Source: Rhodamnia argentea (lineage: Eukaryota > Streptophyta > Magnoliopsida > Myrtales > Myrtaceae). From it: a DNA stretch of 64,000 bases. This document shows positions 59,741-64,000 of this stretch, one piece after another (within the stretch, counting starts at the first letter, position 1; each line of letters opens with the position of its first letter). Location of the stretch: contig NC_063157.1 in the NCBI RefSeq assembly GCF_020921035.1, forward strand, positions 1,736,001-1,800,000, in the 5' to 3' direction. A program made the translations under genes and the position numbers. A model generated the notes under the pieces. The model made no database searches, was not told where the DNA came from, and was given only the letters and a program-made list of their open reading frames with translations.

Positions 59741-61689
59741 CAATATCCCATCCCATTTTTGCAGGCAAAGTTCCCAAGCGCCACGTCCCGACAAATATCT
59801 CTAGGAAATAATCTTTTAATTTATCTATCTCTAGGATATTTCAAACGTGTTTCTTAGTGCCTAGTTAATCTTCATCGTATACACATAGATTAAAAAGATT
59901 ATTTCACGAGAAATAGATAAATTGTATTACTCGATCTATAATGAAATGCTGTGTTGTTCTGTCCGTGGAGTAGGTTACATTGATTGAACCGTGTAAATCC
60001 GACATTTGAATTATTTTTCTTGTTCTATTTATTTTGTCATTTGATCGTTTATTTTTTATAATATTTACTACTCCCTATATGATATGCGCTTATGTTCGAA
60101 AAAATCATGAATGAAGTGGAGCGGCGAACTCATCGTGATTGCATGATATTATTGAAGCCATTCGGGGGCTAAAACTACAAAAATTGTTACATAAAATGAG
60201 AAATGAATACGACACTTTTAAGACATAAATAGGAAAAAGGAAAATCTCCTATGTTGTAGTTGTAAGAATATCCTCCAGCATATCCACTGTCCAACTCCAA
60301 ATGCTTTTAAATTCCACTATAGACATGTACTATCGTCTGGCTTATTTAGATTAAAAAAGCATCTGCATTAGTCATCTGAATTATTAAATAAAAAAGTCGA
60401 GTAATCCGGGCACTAACCACGTTTGTAACATTATATAAACCTGGAAAATATTTAATTAATGGAGGACCGTCTTCCCAACATTTTTTCTTTGATATCTTTA
60501 TTATTTTGTTAACATTATCCGGATAAGTCTCTAGAGGGACCTCTCATGATTTAAGTAGTATCGACACGGACACGCGATATGATATAACGACACAACATTT
60601 CTCAAAACTTAGAGAATTTTCGACACGTAGTATATTAAAAAATATCGGATGTGAGTTTCTTCTTCTTCTGTTAAAAATTCATAATTTGATTTTTTTTTTG
60701 TCTGATTGGGTATATTAATCTTGGGGTGGCCGAATATACGAGTTAAGTTATATAATATATTTATCGATTTACGTTTTGACTCCTAATTTTTTGAAAAGTC
60801 TTAAAATTAATCTCATACTTGTTGAAATGCCCAACTCGTGTGTCGCTGGCATGTTCGAAGTGCTGATCACGTATTGGATATCTGACACTTATAAAGCACG
60901 TGTCGATCGCATATCGAAGAGCGTCGAACGCGTGTGATGTTCGACACGTGTCCGATATGACACGAAGCCTCTTGGATAGCTGATGATTTTCGTCCAAGCT
61001 TTTCGGTACGGTGCCCTAATCTTCAATGAGAAGCTCCAATTATATAAAGCTGCTGATTTTCATCCAAGCTTTTTGGGACACGTTATCTTCGTGAAACAGT
61101 CACGATCGGTCCCCCAATCTTCAATGAGAAGCTCCAGTTACATCTACTTCAATAGAAAAGAAGAAAAACAAAGCATCCGACCTCCATTCAATTTGACAAA
61201 GAAGATAACTTTTTCTTCATGCCTTTTTCCCTTTTTCATGCATTTCACCAACGTGAAATAAAATCCCATAATTACTTATGGATGGATAATCGAAGCATGA
61301 TGGGTCATAATGTCTTATATTTTTTTCATAGCGCCTATATAATACAACATCCGAAATTTGCTCTTCTTTTTTACATTTTTTTTAATCCAACGGTCACCAA
61401 CGAATTGAAGATCTGCTCTCGAAGAATCTTTAGAAAAAGAAGCCTTTCAATTCTACTTTAGGACTCTGTTTAGTTCGCGAGAAATGAATAATTCAAAGAA
61501 TATTTTCCTAATAATGATACTTTGTATCGTGCGAAATAAATTAATTGATTAAAAATATTTTTATAATCGACAATAATTTATGTTTAAATATTTTCATAGA
61601 GGGTGAAAATATTCTTTCTTCATTTATTTTTGTAAACAATAAAGGTAATCATTTTTCAGAAAACTGTTTTATTGATAAAAAGTTTTGCA

Positions 61690-61795
61690 AACAAGAATCG
61701 GTTGAGGAGGATGAGGCTCGTCGGTTTCATTCTCTCTCTGTCTCTCTTAATCTTGAAGCTGAATTATTAGACGCAAGCAAGAATCGGCTGTCCTT
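61690..61795 (-). pseudogene. 5' stub of a third acid phosphatase copy
   Basis: On the minus strand ATGAAACCGACGAGCCTCAT at 61730 downward encodes MKPTSLILL, matching MKPLSLILL of copy 2. The upstream leader word gctgaattattagac is identical in both. Homology ends within about 30 bp after the start codon, where AT-rich MITE-like DNA begins, so only the leader and first residues of the signal peptide remain. Confidence 0.8.
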
Positions 61796-61984
61796 TATAC
61801 TAGGCACGGATGAATATTTAATTTGTCGAGATCCCACATCGGATAATTGATGTGGTGTGGAGCGGTTAATATATCTTAGTTGGCCCATAACTCATTGGCT
61901 TAAGCTTTTGAGTGAAGATGAGTCCAACTAGATATGTTGACGGGCTCGGACTTGGGCTCCCTCTTGGTGATCTCCCGTCACCTT

Positions 61985-62755
61985 GGCATTGTCAGTGGAC
62001 ATCTAATATTTCTCCTAATTCCCCTTGATGAGAAGGGGCTAGGGAAAGCTTGAATCTAATTTGTACAATGATCAACAGAAGCGCAACTAAAATGGAGCTA
62101 AGGTCCAACTCTGGGGATAAGATGTAGAGGGGAAAATCCATTCTACTAATTCTACCACTCAGTCAATTCTGTTAGGCTTGATCCCTATTTTATGGCCATG
62201 TGTTTTCCAGCTAAATAGAGAGAAACCTTTCTACCGTTATTCAAATCCGATTTTCATTTCTTTCGGTTTCAAAAGTTGTTTTTATTTCTTTCGTTCCCAC
62301 TCCAATTATTACGGAATGCCATTTATTCGACAAAACAAATCAATATTGGAGGTGCTTAAGTACCTACCTAATTCCTGGCTTCATCCATCATCTTAAAATG
62401 ATTCTTTTGTTATATATTATAAAATAGTTCCCTAGAATCGATTAGAAACTAACATATGAAGCCGAAAAGAGGTGTTCTTCTTGATTAACTGGAATTGTTC
62501 TGTAATCAACCAAATTATTCATCCGCCGATGATCGATCGTGTTGAAGTATTCCAAATCGTATCTCTACAGTGTTTGTATGTCATTTATTTACACGTGGTC
62601 CCATTCACCTATCAGTTTAATCTTTTGAATGGAACTTTTAAACACATTATCAAATTCAGTTCCGTCTTGTTTATTTCAAATGTGCGGTTCCGATTCGTCA
62701 AATTTTACTTTGTGTGTGGGGACTCTCCCTCGACATTATTTCATGGAAACATGGA
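61985..62755. repeat. Duplicated flank block (partner 53650-54475)
   Basis: Collinear and highly similar to the block upstream of acid phosphatase copy 1. It continues into DNA similar to 57800-58360 at about 62756-63180 (gtttggg/gagtaattg, ccgacatctcttgtcc). Confidence 0.85.
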
Positions 62756-63214
62756 TACCACATATATGAACGAAGTCCAATGTCCTCCGAGGTTGGGTCA
62801 AAGAATGAACGTACTTTCACTGCTTGAGTGTGCGTGATTGGAATTTGAGTCCTCGTTTGGGTAATTGGCCTAATATTTTGCATTCGATGGAGTTAGAGAT
62901 TTATGTAAACATTCAATTAATGGTTTGTCCCGCCAACGGATGACCAATGCCGACATCTCTTGTCCATGTATCTAGAGATATCTATCAATTGCGTTTTTCC
63001 GCTCAAGCAGTAAAAGTATGTTCATTCTTTACTCGATCAAGGCATAGGTTCCGATTATCTTATTCGTAACTTCTCTCGGAGACACTCTTGAGATTATGAA
63101 GCTATCGTTCTTCAGCAGTTATGTTATACGCATGGGATGAGTTATTGTCACTCTTAATAGAGGTTCATCGAGCATTCAACGAGCCCGGGATATATCATTA
63201 TTAGAGAAGGAAAA

Positions 63215-64000
63215 AAAAAAGTTAAATCCTGCCAAGTTCTATGTGATAATTAAATCAATTTTGTAGTGGGAAACCTTTTTATAAAAACACGAATTCATTC
63301 AATTTTCATCCCTTCCAATTTCAAAAGTTGTTTCTATTTCTTCCATTTCTACCCCAATTGCTATGGGAATATAGCTTAGTCCACAGAAAAAAAAATCATT
63401 TTGGAGATGTTTAACGTTCCTACAAAATAGACAAGTGCATTGCCGCAATTAATAAACACTTCTTTTCAGATTTAAGTATAATCTACCTAACCCAAAAAAA
63501 AAAAAAAAGTGAAAAGTCTCATATGATAATTTAAATCAATTTTGTAGTGGGAAACCTTTTTACCGTTACACGAATTCGATTTTCGGGAATACGGTTTAGT
63601 CCACGAAAAAAAATCTATTTTGGAGATACTTTAAGGTTCCTGTAAGATGGATACATGCATTGCCACCGCTAACATTTCTTTTCAGATTTAAGTATAATCT
63701 ACCTAACTAAAAAAAAGGTGAAGAAAAATTGAAAATTCTGCCAAGTCCCGTGTGATAATTTAAATCAATTTTGTAGTTTGGAAACCATTTGACCGTTACA
63801 TGATTTCGATTTTCATCTCTTCCGATTTCGGAAGTTGTTTCTATTTCTTTCGTTTCTAATCCAATTGTTATGGGAATACAGTTTAGTCCACAAAAAAAAA
63901 AAAATCAATTTTGGAGATGTTTTATGGTTCATACAAAATAGACATATGCATTGCCACCGTTAATAAACATTCTTTTAATGTATAATCTACCCGTTGACAC
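63215..64000. repeat. Tandem array of about 225-295-bp units reaching the window edge
   Basis: The phrase tgataatttaaatcaatttt followed by gtagtgggaaacc starts near 63243, 63520 and 63755. The phrase ttcagatttaagtataatct recurs near 63464, 63680 and, as a shorter match (gtataatctacc), at about 63980. At least three units are present, each with a poly-A run. The same phrases occur singly at about 55430-55600. The array may extend past the window. Confidence 0.8.

Larger units (their letters stand above)
59750..64000. other. Intergenic to window end: duplicated flanks and repeats
   Basis: 59.75-61.45 kb is AT-rich with a short duplicated phrase (gctgattttcgtccaagctttt near 60978 and again near 61053). 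Then follow a MITE-like segment (61465-61680), the acid phosphatase stub, the partner flank block and a repeat array to the end. No complete gene seen. Confidence 0.5.

Overview
This window is nuclear DNA from a flowering plant. The genes carry many short introns with GT-AG borders, the intergenic DNA is AT-rich with numerous MITEs and fold-back repeats, and the recognisable proteins are plant-type: Aux/IAA, IQD, a plant-style nuclear poly(A) polymerase, profilin and a VSP-like acid phosphatase. The protein style suggests a woody rosid; Myrtaceae (Eucalyptus-like) is my guess, but no single sequence feature proves it.

Layout. 1-8.0 kb: repeat-rich intergenic DNA with a scrap of plastid 16S rRNA and fold-back elements. 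8.2-11.5 kb (+): a five-exon Aux/IAA repressor (IAA26/IAA18-like, 376 aa). 12.9-34.0 kb: a rearranged tandem duplication of a nuclear poly(A) polymerase gene. The distal copy (28.1-33.6 kb, -) is intact, with 12 coding exons and 738 aa. The proximal copy (14.1-19.1 kb, -) is decayed. Between them lie a lysyl-tRNA synthetase gene cut off after its N-terminal half (19.6-23.5 kb, -) and a relic of porphobilinogen deaminase (24.3-24.6 kb, +). 34-40 kb: intergenic DNA with fold-backs and a row of three PIF/Harbinger-type MITEs with TAA/TTA target duplications. 40.8-42.5 kb (+): an IQD calmodulin-binding protein. 44.2-44.7 kb (-): an orphan ORF. 44.84 kb (+): tRNA-Ile(AAU). 45.1-46.7 kb (+): an unnamed two-pass membrane protein. 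47.25-48.75 kb (-): profilin. 50.5-59.6 kb (-): two tandem HAD-class acid phosphatases, plus a 5' stub of a third at 61.7 kb, embedded in blocks of duplicated flanking DNA that run to the window end.

Functionally the genes are a mixed neighbourhood rather than a pathway: auxin transcriptional repression, mRNA polyadenylation, calmodulin/cytoskeleton scaffolding, actin binding and secreted phosphatase/storage proteins. I see no undescribed multi-gene system. The most interesting material is evolutionary: a poly(A) polymerase paralogue that has lost the GS signature of its nucleotidyltransferase fold and one splice acceptor; a tRNA synthetase stump placed just upstream of it in the same direction; an acid phosphatase whose DxDxT motif has become DIGDT; and a TRIM retroelement with a perfect target duplication whose empty site is preserved in the sister copy.
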